A stretch of 43,111 nucleotides of DNA from a virus: positions 1-43,111 of IMG/VR virus record IMGVR_UViG_3300003321_000368. One strand, 5' to 3'. Positions 28,501 through 35,104 of this stretch are shown here, piece by piece (position 1 is the first letter of the stretch; each line of letters opens with the position of its first letter). Under the pieces are notes generated by a model. The model was given only the letters and a program-made list of their open reading frames with translations. It ran no database searches and was not told where the DNA came from. The translations under genes and the position numbers were made by a program.

Positions 28501-28722
28501 ATGCTTACGAAAGACCGCATTGCTGACATCGAAAACGTCGTCACCGTCCGTCTTAGGACCCGGAACCAGGACGACACGCCCAAAAACCGACTCACGGTTC
28601 TACATGAACTGCGAGACGAGTGGCTGGCTGAAGTCCTGGTACCCGAAGACTTTGACCGATGGTTGATCGCCATCGAGATCATGATCAGCAAAGCCGATTA
28701 CGCATTCCACAACCGCATCTAA
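28501..28722 (+). CDS. Small helical hypothetical protein
   Basis: 73 residues, start after AAGGAG. KDRIADIENVVTVRLRTRNQ, then NRLTVLHELRDEWLAEVLVP and WLIAIEIMISKADYAFHNR; soluble, helical. No family recognised. Last member of the cassette series. Confidence 0.6.
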   Translation: MLTKDRIADIENVVTVRLRTRNQDDTPKNRLTVLHELRDEWLAEVLVPEDFDRWLIAIEIMISKADYAFHNRI

Positions 28723-28729
28723 GTCTTTA

Positions 28730-28756
28730 GGAGAAACCTACACGGTTTCTCCTTTT
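28730..28756 (+). terminator. Intrinsic terminator
   Basis: Perfect 9-bp stem GGAGAAACC/GGTTTCTCC, loop TACAC, TTTTCTC. Confidence 0.85.
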
Positions 28757-28773
28757 CTCTTGAAGGAGGTCCA

Positions 28774-29109
28774 ATGCCTGATTACATGAAGCACGTCAGA
28801 TACAAGTCTGCACACTGCAATCTCCGGATCTCCGAACAGAGGAAGATCATTCGGGTGATGGATGTGCGTGCGGAATACAAGAGCATCGGACACGGAACCG
28901 GTCTGATGCTCAAAGTCTGCGAGATTGCCGACGAGATGGGAATGGACATGATTCTGTGGGCACGGCCTCACCGAGACGGTCCTCTCGACAAAGAGATGCT
29001 CAAGAAGTTCTACAGCAACTTCGGGTTCCGAGTCACAGTCGGCGACAACATGCTCAGAGAACGGAGAAAGAAGGATGTACGAAATCAGAATGACGTACCG
29101 GTCGGCTAG
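28774..29109 (+). CDS. GNAT-like acetyltransferase, copy 1
   Basis: 111 residues after GAAGGAGG. The acetyl-CoA-binding motif A of GNAT enzymes is visible as VRAEYKSIGHGTGLMLKVCE (residues 31-50, GHGTG loop at 39-43), and the late motif B as FYSNFGF. The fold is short compared with typical ~150-residue GNATs. Such enzymes move an acetyl group from acetyl-CoA to an amine on a protein, RNA or small molecule; the target here is unknown. A closely related gene follows directly with a 35-base overlap. Confidence 0.6.
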   Translation: MPDYMKHVRYKSAHCNLRISEQRKIIRVMDVRAEYKSIGHGTGLMLKVCEIADEMGMDMILWARPHRDGPLDKEMLKKFYSNFGFRVTVGDNMLRERRKKDVRNQNDVPVG

Positions 29110-29392
29110 CTGCACGATCATCGTTTGGGAAGATGAGAATACGGCCACGATAGACACTTTGTCGGCCGATTACAAGCGTCGTGGACACGGCACCGGATTG
29201 ATGCAGCGTGTCGCTAATTGGGCCGACGGTGTGCAGATCAACTTGATCCTTCGTGTCGCTCCGTTCGGAGACGAGCCGAAGTTGAGCTATCCACAGCTCA
29301 AGCAGTTCTACAAGCGATTCGGATTCCGGGAGAACTCATACGACATCATGAGTCGAGCGCCCCAAGAGCTCAGTAAGTCGGTAGATGGCTGA
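29075..29392 (+). CDS. GNAT-like acetyltransferase, copy 2
   Basis: 105 residues after GAGAAAGAAGG. LSADYKRRGHGTGLMQRVAN (about 29-48) has the complete R-x-G-x-G-x-G/A motif with Arg36, and FYKRFGF is the same late motif as in copy 1. The two products align along their length by eye, so this is a tandem duplication. The N-terminal part (EIRMTYRSASCTIIVWEDEN) likely supplies the first strands of the fold. Substrate unknown. Confidence 0.6.
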   Translation: MYEIRMTYRSASCTIIVWEDENTATIDTLSADYKRRGHGTGLMQRVANWADGVQINLILRVAPFGDEPKLSYPQLKQFYKRFGFRENSYDIMSRAPQELSKSVDG

Positions 29393-29642
29393 GTACTACA
29401 TGGCGGCTCGCCTTGATTTGGGGGGAGCTCTTGGCGAGACGTACTTCCTGCGATACGTCAGAACCTACCACAAACGCCCTGCTCCAAAGATGGACCCTTG
29501 GGAGAAGATCACCAAGAAGCGCCTCAACAATCCAGTTCTCTGGAAGCAGCTAGACGCCATCACGAAGGGTACGTACGTCAATCATCTTGGAAGGGGGCAC
29601 GAAAGGACTCATCCAATTGGGTTCACAATTCAACAAACCTAG
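29385..29642 (+). CDS. Hypothetical protein
   Basis: 85 residues; ATG inside the end of the GNAT gene (8-base overlap). MAEYYMAARLDLGGALGETY, FLRYVRTYHKRPAPKMDPWE, VNHLGRGHERTHPIGFT. Rich in Tyr, His and Arg. No family recognised. Confidence 0.5.
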   Translation: MAEYYMAARLDLGGALGETYFLRYVRTYHKRPAPKMDPWEKITKKRLNNPVLWKQLDAITKGTYVNHLGRGHERTHPIGFTIQQT

Positions 29643-29669
29643 ATGAATCGCAAATCAAGGAGAATCAGC

Positions 29670-30056
29670 ATGAACATCATCATGAAGCACGTCACGGCCG
29701 TGTTTGCGAGTCTGTGTCTGTTGCTGGGCTTGACCATCGCGGCACCTCCCGCGGCATTCGCTAGTGCGACCAACGTCTGTCACGTTGTGGGGTTCGGCAT
29801 CGACAAGCCGATCACCATTCAGGCGGCTGTGGACGAGGGGTCTGCAATCATCCTGCTCCAGCGTGGCCAGTGCTCCGTCGATCGCGGGATGCACGACGCC
29901 CAGAACTTCTTCGTTCCCGAGGGCAAGAAGGTCAAGACGTACGTGTACAACGGCAGCGGGTTCGTCCTGCTTCAGGTCGTCCCAGCGTCGCCCTACTGGC
30001 GCAGGATCCTCGCCTACTGTTACGACCCCTGCTACATGTCGTACCACAACGCCTGA
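29670..30056 (+). CDS. Secreted small protein with signal peptide
   Basis: 128 residues. The start at 29670 is chosen over 29643 because AAGGAG lies 9 nt upstream. A Sec signal is clear: MKHVTAVFASLCLLLGLTIA followed by APPAAFASA, with likely cleavage after AFA or ASA. The mature ~95-residue domain has four Cys (VCHVV, GQCSVD, YCYDPCYM) and beta-type sequence, suggesting disulfides outside the membrane. It could act on the host envelope or on competing phages. Followed by a strong terminator. Confidence 0.65.
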   Translation: MNIIMKHVTAVFASLCLLLGLTIAAPPAAFASATNVCHVVGFGIDKPITIQAAVDEGSAIILLQRGQCSVDRGMHDAQNFFVPEGKKVKTYVYNGSGFVLLQVVPASPYWRRILAYCYDPCYMSYHNA

Positions 30057-30067
30057 CATCAATCCGT

Positions 30068-30098
30068 GTGGTGCGCTGATCGGGCAGCGCACCACTAG
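30068..30098 (+). terminator. Hairpin terminator
   Basis: Perfect 11-bp stem GTGGTGCGCTG/CAGCGCACCAC with a 6-nt loop; only a weak T content follows (TAGATTAGG). Confidence 0.7.
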
Positions 30099-30110
30099 AT
30101 TAGGAAAAGC

Positions 30111-30431
30111 ATGAACGATCTCATATACGACGGAACCGGAAGGATTGTAGTGCCCATGGGTACTGACTACACAAGTATCGAAGGCTACACAACGATCAAT
30201 ACGCCATCGCGAAAGAATCTGTACTGTTCTTTTGTGATCGACAATGACGGATCTGTCAAGCTCGAGTTCCGAGATGGAGATGTGGCTGCCGCTATTGCCG
30301 AAGAAGCTATCAAGAACCGGACTATCGGTTTCACTCTAGACCTTTCGTATATGCCTGCAGAGGAGGCGAAACATGGCGGGCAGGAAGAAGCATCGGACGG
30401 AGATAGTAGGGCGCCTCTACAAGCGCACTAG
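30111..30431 (+). CDS. Hypothetical protein
   Basis: 106 residues after TAGGAAAAGC. LIYDGTGRIVVPMGTDYTSI, then KNLYCSFVIDNDGSVKLEFR: beta-rich N-terminus; the end (GGQEEASDGDSRAPLQAH) overlaps the next gene for 59 bases and reads as its shadow, so the functional part may be shorter. No family recognised. Confidence 0.5.
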   Translation: MNDLIYDGTGRIVVPMGTDYTSIEGYTTINTPSRKNLYCSFVIDNDGSVKLEFRDGDVAAAIAEEAIKNRTIGFTLDLSYMPAEEAKHGGQEEASDGDSRAPLQAH

Positions 30432-30633
30432 AGACCCGATCAGGAAGCCGAAGCGGGTAAGTCCCGAAGTCCTCTCAGAAGCCGATCAGATCCTCGCTGA
30501 GAGCCTCCAGGGGCACTTCATTAGCCACGCCAAGCCCACAGGATTCTGTCTCGAGTGCGGTAAGAAGGTGCCGCCCATGCGGAAAGTTTGTGGGCGGTGC
30601 AACACCAAGCGATCCAACGGAGGAAGAGAATGA
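30373..30633 (+). CDS. Small basic zinc-ribbon protein
   Basis: 86 residues; ATG after AGAGGAGGCG. A basic N-terminus (GRKKHRTEIVGRLYKRTRD) precedes a zinc ribbon: CLECGKKVPPMRKVCGRCNT with two CxxC pairs (about residues 59-77). Likely binds nucleic acid. It overlaps the preceding gene's end and the next start. Confidence 0.6.
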   Translation: MAGRKKHRTEIVGRLYKRTRDPIRKPKRVSPEVLSEADQILAESLQGHFISHAKPTGFCLECGKKVPPMRKVCGRCNTKRSNGGRE

Positions 30634-30974
30634 GGCGAGAAGAAAAACTCATCTTAGGAGAAGAGTCTAGCGGAGAGCCTCTGTCCGTGCGTAGGGTATT
30701 TGAAGAACTTGGTCCTCATCGAGTGTCTTCGCACATCGAACCAGAGCTTGGCCAAGACTGGGAGGACATCGACAAGTTGCGGTGGCATGCTGGGGTATTG
30801 CTTGCGGACCACAACATCAAGGTATGTGTCTCTGAGATGAGTCCTGGGATGTTCAGTCTTCATGGTGCTACACCCTACGGAGGCTGGGGACACTCTGCTA
30901 TGAATTTCGGACGTTGCTGGGACTATCTGAACGGGATGGCGCAAGCAGCGGTGATGATAGAAGGGCGTAGATGA
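30630..30974 (+). CDS. Hypothetical protein
   Basis: 114 residues, ATG in a 4-base overlap with GGAGGAAGAG upstream. LRWHAGVLLADHNIKVCVSE, MFSLHGATPYGGWGHSAMNF, CWDYLNGMAQAA. A folded soluble domain without recognised family. Confidence 0.5.
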   Translation: MRREEKLILGEESSGEPLSVRRVFEELGPHRVSSHIEPELGQDWEDIDKLRWHAGVLLADHNIKVCVSEMSPGMFSLHGATPYGGWGHSAMNFGRCWDYLNGMAQAAVMIEGRR

Positions 30975-31153
30975 AGAAGTGGAAAAACTACGCTTTCGAC
31001 TCGATCAACGAAGTCCACTGCGTCCCTGAAGACGATGCGCTGGAGCATCTGGTCGAGGACTGTCCGTGCCTGCCGACCACTGAAGCAATCGAACGAGAAG
31101 ACGGTACTTATGCGTGGTTCGTCATTCACAACGCGTGGGATGGGAGGAAGTAA
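30971..31153 (+). CDS. Tiny hypothetical protein (60 aa)
   Basis: Overlaps both neighbours. MKKWKNYAFDSINEVHCVPE, then DDALEHLVEDCPCLPTTEAI; three Cys and two His may form a metal site. No family recognised. Confidence 0.5.
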   Translation: MKKWKNYAFDSINEVHCVPEDDALEHLVEDCPCLPTTEAIEREDGTYAWFVIHNAWDGRK

Positions 31154-31365
31154 TGGGCATCGAAGGTTTAGAGCATCTCAAGAGCGACGATCCAATTCCT
31201 CACGGAATTATGGCGCCTAACGGAACCATCATCACCGATCCTACGTGGTTCAGCGAGGCGGATGTGTTGCGAGGCATGAGTCCCTGGGCTCCTGGAAAGC
31301 AGGCATCCGATCTTGGCGTGCTTGTCAAATTCGTAGACGGAGAGTGGAAGGAGGTAAAGCGATAA
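31153..31365 (+). CDS. Small hypothetical protein
   Basis: 70 residues; ATG after GGGAGGAAG, one base from the previous stop. PIPHGIMAPNGTIITDPTWF, WAPGKQASDLGVLVKFVDGE. No family recognised. Confidence 0.5.
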   Translation: MGIEGLEHLKSDDPIPHGIMAPNGTIITDPTWFSEADVLRGMSPWAPGKQASDLGVLVKFVDGEWKEVKR

Positions 31366-31718
31366 TGCCGTGCCCTATCTGTGGTTGGAAGTACTCAGGC
31401 TTTCACATCTGCGGAACCTTCTCATCCAAGCCGCCCCGTGAACCTGTTCGACGGGGGCCTACTCACACCGGTCCGATGTCGGATAGTGGGCGGATGGGTA
31501 TTCAAATAGCGCAGGCAGCTAGACGTGCTGCCGAGCGAGACGAGAATCGCTCACGAGACCAGAAAATCGTTTCGAGCTATCTCGAAGGAGTCGGGTGTGT
31601 GGGTTTGGCCAAGGAATTTGGATTGGCCAAGTCGACGATTCTCAAAGTTCTCCACCGAGCTGGTGTGGAGATGCGAGCGCGCGGTTTGAACGATCGTCAC
31701 CGAAAGGAACTTGTATGA
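31365..31718 (+). CDS. Zinc-site and helix-turn-helix protein
   Basis: 117 residues after GGAGGTAAAG. The N-terminus carries CPICGWKYSGFHICG, a compact C-x2-C-x8-C site. Residues 70-108 form a resolvase-like helix-turn-helix: IVSSYLEGVGCVGLAKEFGL then AKSTILKVLHRAGV. Sequence-specific DNA binding is likely, as a regulator or the binding part of a former mobile endonuclease; no nuclease domain is present. Confidence 0.6.
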   Translation: MPCPICGWKYSGFHICGTFSSKPPREPVRRGPTHTGPMSDSGRMGIQIAQAARRAAERDENRSRDQKIVSSYLEGVGCVGLAKEFGLAKSTILKVLHRAGVEMRARGLNDRHRKELV

Positions 31719-31864
31719 GCACTACACCACTCAGATGCCCTGGGTGTGGAGAATGGCTTCGCGTGGCCGTTCAAGTCTCCAAAATCATCAAGAACGAAGA
31801 GAGCATGATCGTTCAGTTCGACAACCAAGCGGTAGCTCACATTTGTAAGAAGGAGAACAAATGA
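31715..31864 (+). CDS. Tiny zinc-ribbon protein (49 aa)
   Basis: Overlaps by 4 bases at both ends. CPGCGEWLRVAVQVSKIIKN then a late His/Cys (AHICKKENK) give one full CxxC pair and a possible HxC second half. Probably a small zinc-binding adaptor. Confidence 0.5.
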   Translation: MSTTPLRCPGCGEWLRVAVQVSKIIKNEESMIVQFDNQAVAHICKKENK

Positions 31865-32028
31865 ATTGGACTGTTACAGACGACACAAGAGACGGCGAAC
31901 TTGTTCCTTGGGGTCGAGTTCTGAACGGAGATGGACAGCCGATAGCGCACTGGGAGGGACCCACTCAGAGAAACATCGTCGAAGCACTTGTGACTGCACA
32001 TAACGCGGGAGTGTCGGATGAGTCGTGA
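31861..32028 (+). CDS. Tiny hypothetical protein (55 aa)
   Basis: ATG after AGAAGGAG in a 4-base overlap. MNWTVTDDTRDGELVPWGRV, then EGPTQRNIVEALVTAHNAGV. Soluble, alpha/beta; no family recognised. Its end overlaps the next gene by 11 bases. Confidence 0.5.
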   Translation: MNWTVTDDTRDGELVPWGRVLNGDGQPIAHWEGPTQRNIVEALVTAHNAGVSDES

Positions 32029-32560
32029 AGAACGTACCGTTTCCTCCACAGGAGGCCAGAAGGGCGTCAAGATCGAGCGTCACTCTCTGATCCCAGCCGG
32101 ACCTCTCACAGAACTAGCAACTCACTTCGGACGAGGAGCTCAGAAGTACGACGAGCATCAGTGGCGTGCGGGATACGAATGGACCAAGTCATACGATGCC
32201 ATCCAGCGACACTCAGTTGCTTGGTTGGCTGGCTACGACTACGACGTGTGTGAAAACGAGCCTGAGGCATGTGCGTTCCTTGTAGAAGGGAAAGCTGGAG
32301 AGAAGCCTAGCGTTATAGCTTTTGATTCGAGAGAAGTACAAAGAGTGGTAAGCGGAGATCAAACCTGGATCATTCGTGTTAACGATGTTATGTACGCCTT
32401 AGCTGCTCAAATCGGAACAGTCCCACAAGGATCTACCTGCTACAACCACACTGGATCGCATCACATGGTCTGTGTGGCATGGCATTCGTTCGTGCTTCTG
32501 GAATTCAAAGACACGCATCCGAGGCACGACGATCGGTACAAACTCAACAAGGAGAAGTGA
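32018..32560 (+). CDS. dATP/dGTP diphosphohydrolase-like protein (DUF5664) with an insertion
   Basis: 180 residues. GGQKGVKIERHSLIPAGPLT, ELATHFGRGAQKYDEHQWRA, YDAIQRHSVAWLAGYDYD and late HMVCVAWHSFVLLEFKDTH match the DUF5664 family, all-alpha MazG-related hydrolases that split dATP or dGTP to the monophosphate. In the usual form the last helix follows directly after the RH-x-W-G helix. Here ~60 extra residues (about 95-150, with IAFDSREVQRVVSGDQTW) lie between, and their codons end in A or T more often than the rest. The protein would alter the nucleotide pool during infection. Activity of this form is unproven. Confidence 0.6.
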   Translation: MSREERTVSSTGGQKGVKIERHSLIPAGPLTELATHFGRGAQKYDEHQWRAGYEWTKSYDAIQRHSVAWLAGYDYDVCENEPEACAFLVEGKAGEKPSVIAFDSREVQRVVSGDQTWIIRVNDVMYALAAQIGTVPQGSTCYNHTGSHHMVCVAWHSFVLLEFKDTHPRHDDRYKLNKEK

Positions 32561-32778
32561 TGGAAAACAAGCGACCTATCCGATCTCGTCAAGGCCCGCT
32601 TGACTGGGCACCCGGTTTCGACTGGGAGATCTACTCGGACGAGAAGCCCAAGCGAGCGGATCTGTACCACTGGGCTGAGCGCATCGCTCGAGTCACCTCA
32701 CACACCAGACTGGGTCTCTGGTGGAAAATGCGAAAGATCGACAAGCGTCACGGACTGCGGGCGAGGCGATTCGGATGA
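32560..32778 (+). CDS. Small basic hypothetical protein
   Basis: 72 residues; ATG shares a base with the previous stop, after AAGGAG. LDWAPGFDWEIYSDEKPKRA, then TRLGLWWKMRKIDKRHGLRA. Trp- and Arg-rich; nucleic-acid binding possible. No family recognised. Confidence 0.5.
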   Translation: MENKRPIRSRQGPLDWAPGFDWEIYSDEKPKRADLYHWAERIARVTSHTRLGLWWKMRKIDKRHGLRARRFG

Positions 32779-33152
32779 GGCACGTCGTCGCATACGAGGG
32801 TGTGGACCACGGATTCGGCTACATCCTCGCACCGGGATCTCTGAAGTTCCCTGAAGGAGACGTGCCGGTCACTTGGAATTTCAACCACAACGATCCAGAA
32901 GCAGTGTGGGGCAAGGCGTCAGACTTTCGCCGCGAAGAAGACGGCAGCATTACCGCCGAAATCACATTCAATGACGAAGCCCGAGACAAGGCTTTGGCTA
33001 TTGCAGACGTTGTGGGCGCAACTTTCTGGGCGACAGAAGTAGTCAAAGACAAAACCCAGGGAATCGATCCCGTTGTGACAAGCGCAAAGATTCGTTCAGG
33101 AGCTCTATCAATGGGAATTCCGTGGAGACTCAGCAAGGAGGAAAGTGAATAA
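32775..33152 (+). CDS. Hypothetical beta-rich protein
   Basis: 125 residues in a 4-base overlap. VTWNFNHNDPEAVWGKASDF, RREEDGSITAEITFNDEARD, FWATEVVKDKTQ and RSGALSMGIPWRLS read like the beta-barrel of prohead-protease-fold proteins (H-D...RRE-DG...). However, the catalytic Ser/His arrangement is not clear and the location is not near capsid genes. I leave the function open. Confidence 0.5.
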   Translation: MRHVVAYEGVDHGFGYILAPGSLKFPEGDVPVTWNFNHNDPEAVWGKASDFRREEDGSITAEITFNDEARDKALAIADVVGATFWATEVVKDKTQGIDPVVTSAKIRSGALSMGIPWRLSKEESE

Positions 33153-33396
33153 CGATCAAGTTTGGTCATGGGTCGTGACTCTAGTAGGTGTGTCGGGCTT
33201 CTGGCTAGCGGGTAGAAAGATTTGGTGGGCTTGGTACGTTAACATAGCAAACCAGATCATGTGGGTGATCTTCTCGCTAATCACTGGCTACTACGCCTTC
33301 TTGATAGGTACGGCAGTTTATACCGTAGTGTTTGTCCGGAATGCCTATCGCTGGACCAAAGAGCACCACAAGGAGAAGCATGAGGAGACGTCTTAA
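33145..33396 (+). CDS. Three-helix membrane protein
   Basis: 83 residues from a GTG after AAGGAGGAAAG. Three membrane segments: VWSWVVTLVGVSGFWLAG, WAWYVNIANQIMWVIFSLIT, GYYAFLIGTAVYTVVFV, then a basic tail (TKEHHKEKHEE). The GRKIWWAW and RNAYRW signatures recur in phage membrane proteins that resemble a half PnuC transporter, but substrate transport is not shown. Confidence 0.55.
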   Translation: MNNDQVWSWVVTLVGVSGFWLAGRKIWWAWYVNIANQIMWVIFSLITGYYAFLIGTAVYTVVFVRNAYRWTKEHHKEKHEETS

Positions 33397-33748
33397 AATC
33401 TTGCTTTGGCGTAGAGGATTGTGGAACTCTCCAAGTGCTTCGTTTCTCTACTGGAAAGGCACGATCTTAAAGCCCGGAAAACCGATTGATTACACCGTAG
33501 GATTTCAGAAGGAGATGTTTAGCATCATGGGAAAGGTAGCAGGGCTGGACTCTATTCTGCGGAAAACTCTGGTCGAGATCGACCGGCAGATCGAGGCGGT
33601 CAAGAAAGACTTCGAAAGAGTAAAGGATGAATGGGTAGAAGGAACAAACGTCTACCAGCTCCAAGACCGTGAAGGGAACTACGTGCTCATCCCGCTCTTG
33701 CTAGCCCGTTCGAATGTGCTTCTAGCGATCGAGATGGATCGTGCCTGA
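33380..33748 (+). CDS. Hypothetical protein with coiled coil
   Basis: 122 residues; ATG after AAGGAGAAGC. A basic start (RRRLKILLWRRGLW), then GLDSILRKTLVEIDRQIEAV and KKDFERVKDEWVEG as a coiled coil, ending in NYVLIPLLLARSNVLLAIEM. No family recognised. Confidence 0.5.
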   Translation: MRRRLKILLWRRGLWNSPSASFLYWKGTILKPGKPIDYTVGFQKEMFSIMGKVAGLDSILRKTLVEIDRQIEAVKKDFERVKDEWVEGTNVYQLQDREGNYVLIPLLLARSNVLLAIEMDRA

Positions 33749-34037
33749 TCGTAGAAAGCGTCGACACATAAACATCTGCAAGAAGATGAAAGAGCTTGGA
33801 TACTGCGGCGTTCATGCGGCGAGTCAGTCCGACGGATGGATTTGTATGTGCGCCCCACATCCAGGTTCTATGCACCACCGCCATTTCAACGTCAACATGA
33901 AACGATTCAAGCTGAAGCGAAACGGTGTCTTGTTATTCGATGGGAAAGTGTTGGCGCCTTTCAAAAGAGAAGTTCGCCCACCAACACGCGAAGAGCTCTA
34001 CAGAAAGGGTATTAAGATGAGAGATCAGAGAGCATGA
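33741..34037 (+). CDS. Basic Cys/His-rich protein
   Basis: 98 residues from a GTG. RKRRHINICKKMKELGYCGV, WICMCAPHPGSMHHRHFN: several Cys and His could hold zinc. The C-terminus is basic. No family recognised; likely nucleic-acid related by composition. Confidence 0.5.
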   Translation: MPDRRKRRHINICKKMKELGYCGVHAASQSDGWICMCAPHPGSMHHRHFNVNMKRFKLKRNGVLLFDGKVLAPFKREVRPPTREELYRKGIKMRDQRA

Positions 34038-34294
34038 TAACGGTTCTTCTATTTGTTTTCGGTGGGATAGGCATTTGGTTGTTCTTATGGACGCATCCCA
34101 AGCCTCAACCGCGAAACATTTTCGAGATCAACGAATCTCCGTCGCCACATCAGGAGATTCTTCAACTGACCGCCAAATCCGAGCACGAACTTGGGTGGGT
34201 TCCTCATGGGGATCGAGACGTCTTGCGAGCCTGTAAAGCCTGTCATTACGGTTTCGTTGCTCCGGACATGAGTCTTGAAGGGCCGGAAGCCTGA
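34034..34294 (+). CDS. Membrane-anchored protein with CxxC
   Basis: 86 residues. An N-terminal helix (MITVLLFVFGGIGIWLFLW) anchors a soluble part ending CKACHYGFVAPDM, a CxxCH motif like those in redox or heme proteins, though a single motif with no export context is weak evidence. Function unknown. Confidence 0.5.
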   Translation: MITVLLFVFGGIGIWLFLWTHPKPQPRNIFEINESPSPHQEILQLTAKSEHELGWVPHGDRDVLRACKACHYGFVAPDMSLEGPEA

Positions 34295-34533
34295 TGGCGA
34301 ACCCAGGAACGGAGAACAGGCATCGGAAAGTTCAGATCGGTCTTCGACTGAGCGTTCGTGAGCGAGACCGCCTTCAAGCTATGGCTGAAATGGAGCTAGG
34401 ACCAGAAGCCTCCATCCAAGAGTTCATTCGCCTCAGGCTACTCGGCAACCCAAACGAGGACAAGCGAAAACTAGCCCACAGTCTAAATGCGTGCTGGTGT
34501 GGTATGCCCCATCACAGAGATGACTTCTTATGA
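34294..34533 (+). CDS. Small protein, ribbon-helix-helix-like
   Basis: 79 residues; the start shares a base with the previous stop. HRKVQIGLRLSVRERDRLQA, MAEMELGPEASIQEFIRLRL fits a ribbon-helix-helix DNA-binding fold (strand IGLRLS, helix RDRLQAMAE, helix IQEFIRLRL). The end has CWCGMPHH, a possible metal site. A regulator is plausible. Confidence 0.5.
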   Translation: MANPGTENRHRKVQIGLRLSVRERDRLQAMAEMELGPEASIQEFIRLRLLGNPNEDKRKLAHSLNACWCGMPHHRDDFL

Positions 34534-34811
34534 TGGAGCGCGACCATCGCTGGGAGGATGTCTACGCATCAAAGAAACCATACAACCACGGACACGACCA
34601 AGAGCTAGATCAGAATCTGAAAACAGAAGATTGCTACTTGTGTCGGTGTGTTGTCTATCGAATCGACGTCTACTACAAGGAAGGCCATTACTTGTGGTGG
34701 CAGCTCGTAGACGAAGACGATTTGAAAGACCTAGCTTTCCCCGAGGTAGATAAATGGTTCTGGGAAGAGATGATTGGGCTTGTTGACAGGGAAATGAGGG
34801 GTGTCGAGTAG
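34530..34811 (+). CDS. Hypothetical protein
   Basis: 93 residues in a 4-base overlap. DHRWEDVYASKKPYNHGHDQ, CYLCRCVVYRIDVYYKEGHY, LVDEDDLKDLAFPEVDKWFW. Contains a CYLCRC cluster. No family recognised. Confidence 0.5.
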   Translation: MMERDHRWEDVYASKKPYNHGHDQELDQNLKTEDCYLCRCVVYRIDVYYKEGHYLWWQLVDEDDLKDLAFPEVDKWFWEEMIGLVDREMRGVE

Positions 34812-34813
34812 CG

Positions 34814-35101
34814 ATGGAGAAAACCTACCACTATCCGGACTGGGAGAGAGCTCCCGAAGGAACCAGTTTCACTGACTATGCGCTCTGTGGTCAGTATACT
34901 CGCGCTCAAGAAGACCATTGGTTTGCTTGGTTCGAACAGCAGGTCAACTGCGACGCGTGCAAGCGACTGAAGCTCGAACGAACCAAGTGCACTTTCAACC
35001 CCGACACAAGCTGTCTGAAGATCATGACTGACGGTAACGGGCATTGTTGTAGAGAGCACCGAGAGTACGAACGAGAAGCAGAAAAGCTTAAGAAGGAGTA
35101 A
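34814..35101 (+). CDS. Small zinc-site protein
   Basis: 95 residues. TSFTDYALCGQYTRAQEDHW, VNCDACKRLKLERTKCTF and NGHCCREHREYEREAEKL: the C..H..CxxC arrangement suggests a zinc ribbon of the kind that ends a chain of small phage proteins before the helicase. No specific role recognised. Confidence 0.55.
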   Translation: MEKTYHYPDWERAPEGTSFTDYALCGQYTRAQEDHWFAWFEQQVNCDACKRLKLERTKCTFNPDTSCLKIMTDGNGHCCREHREYEREAEKLKKE

Positions 35102-35104
35102 CGC

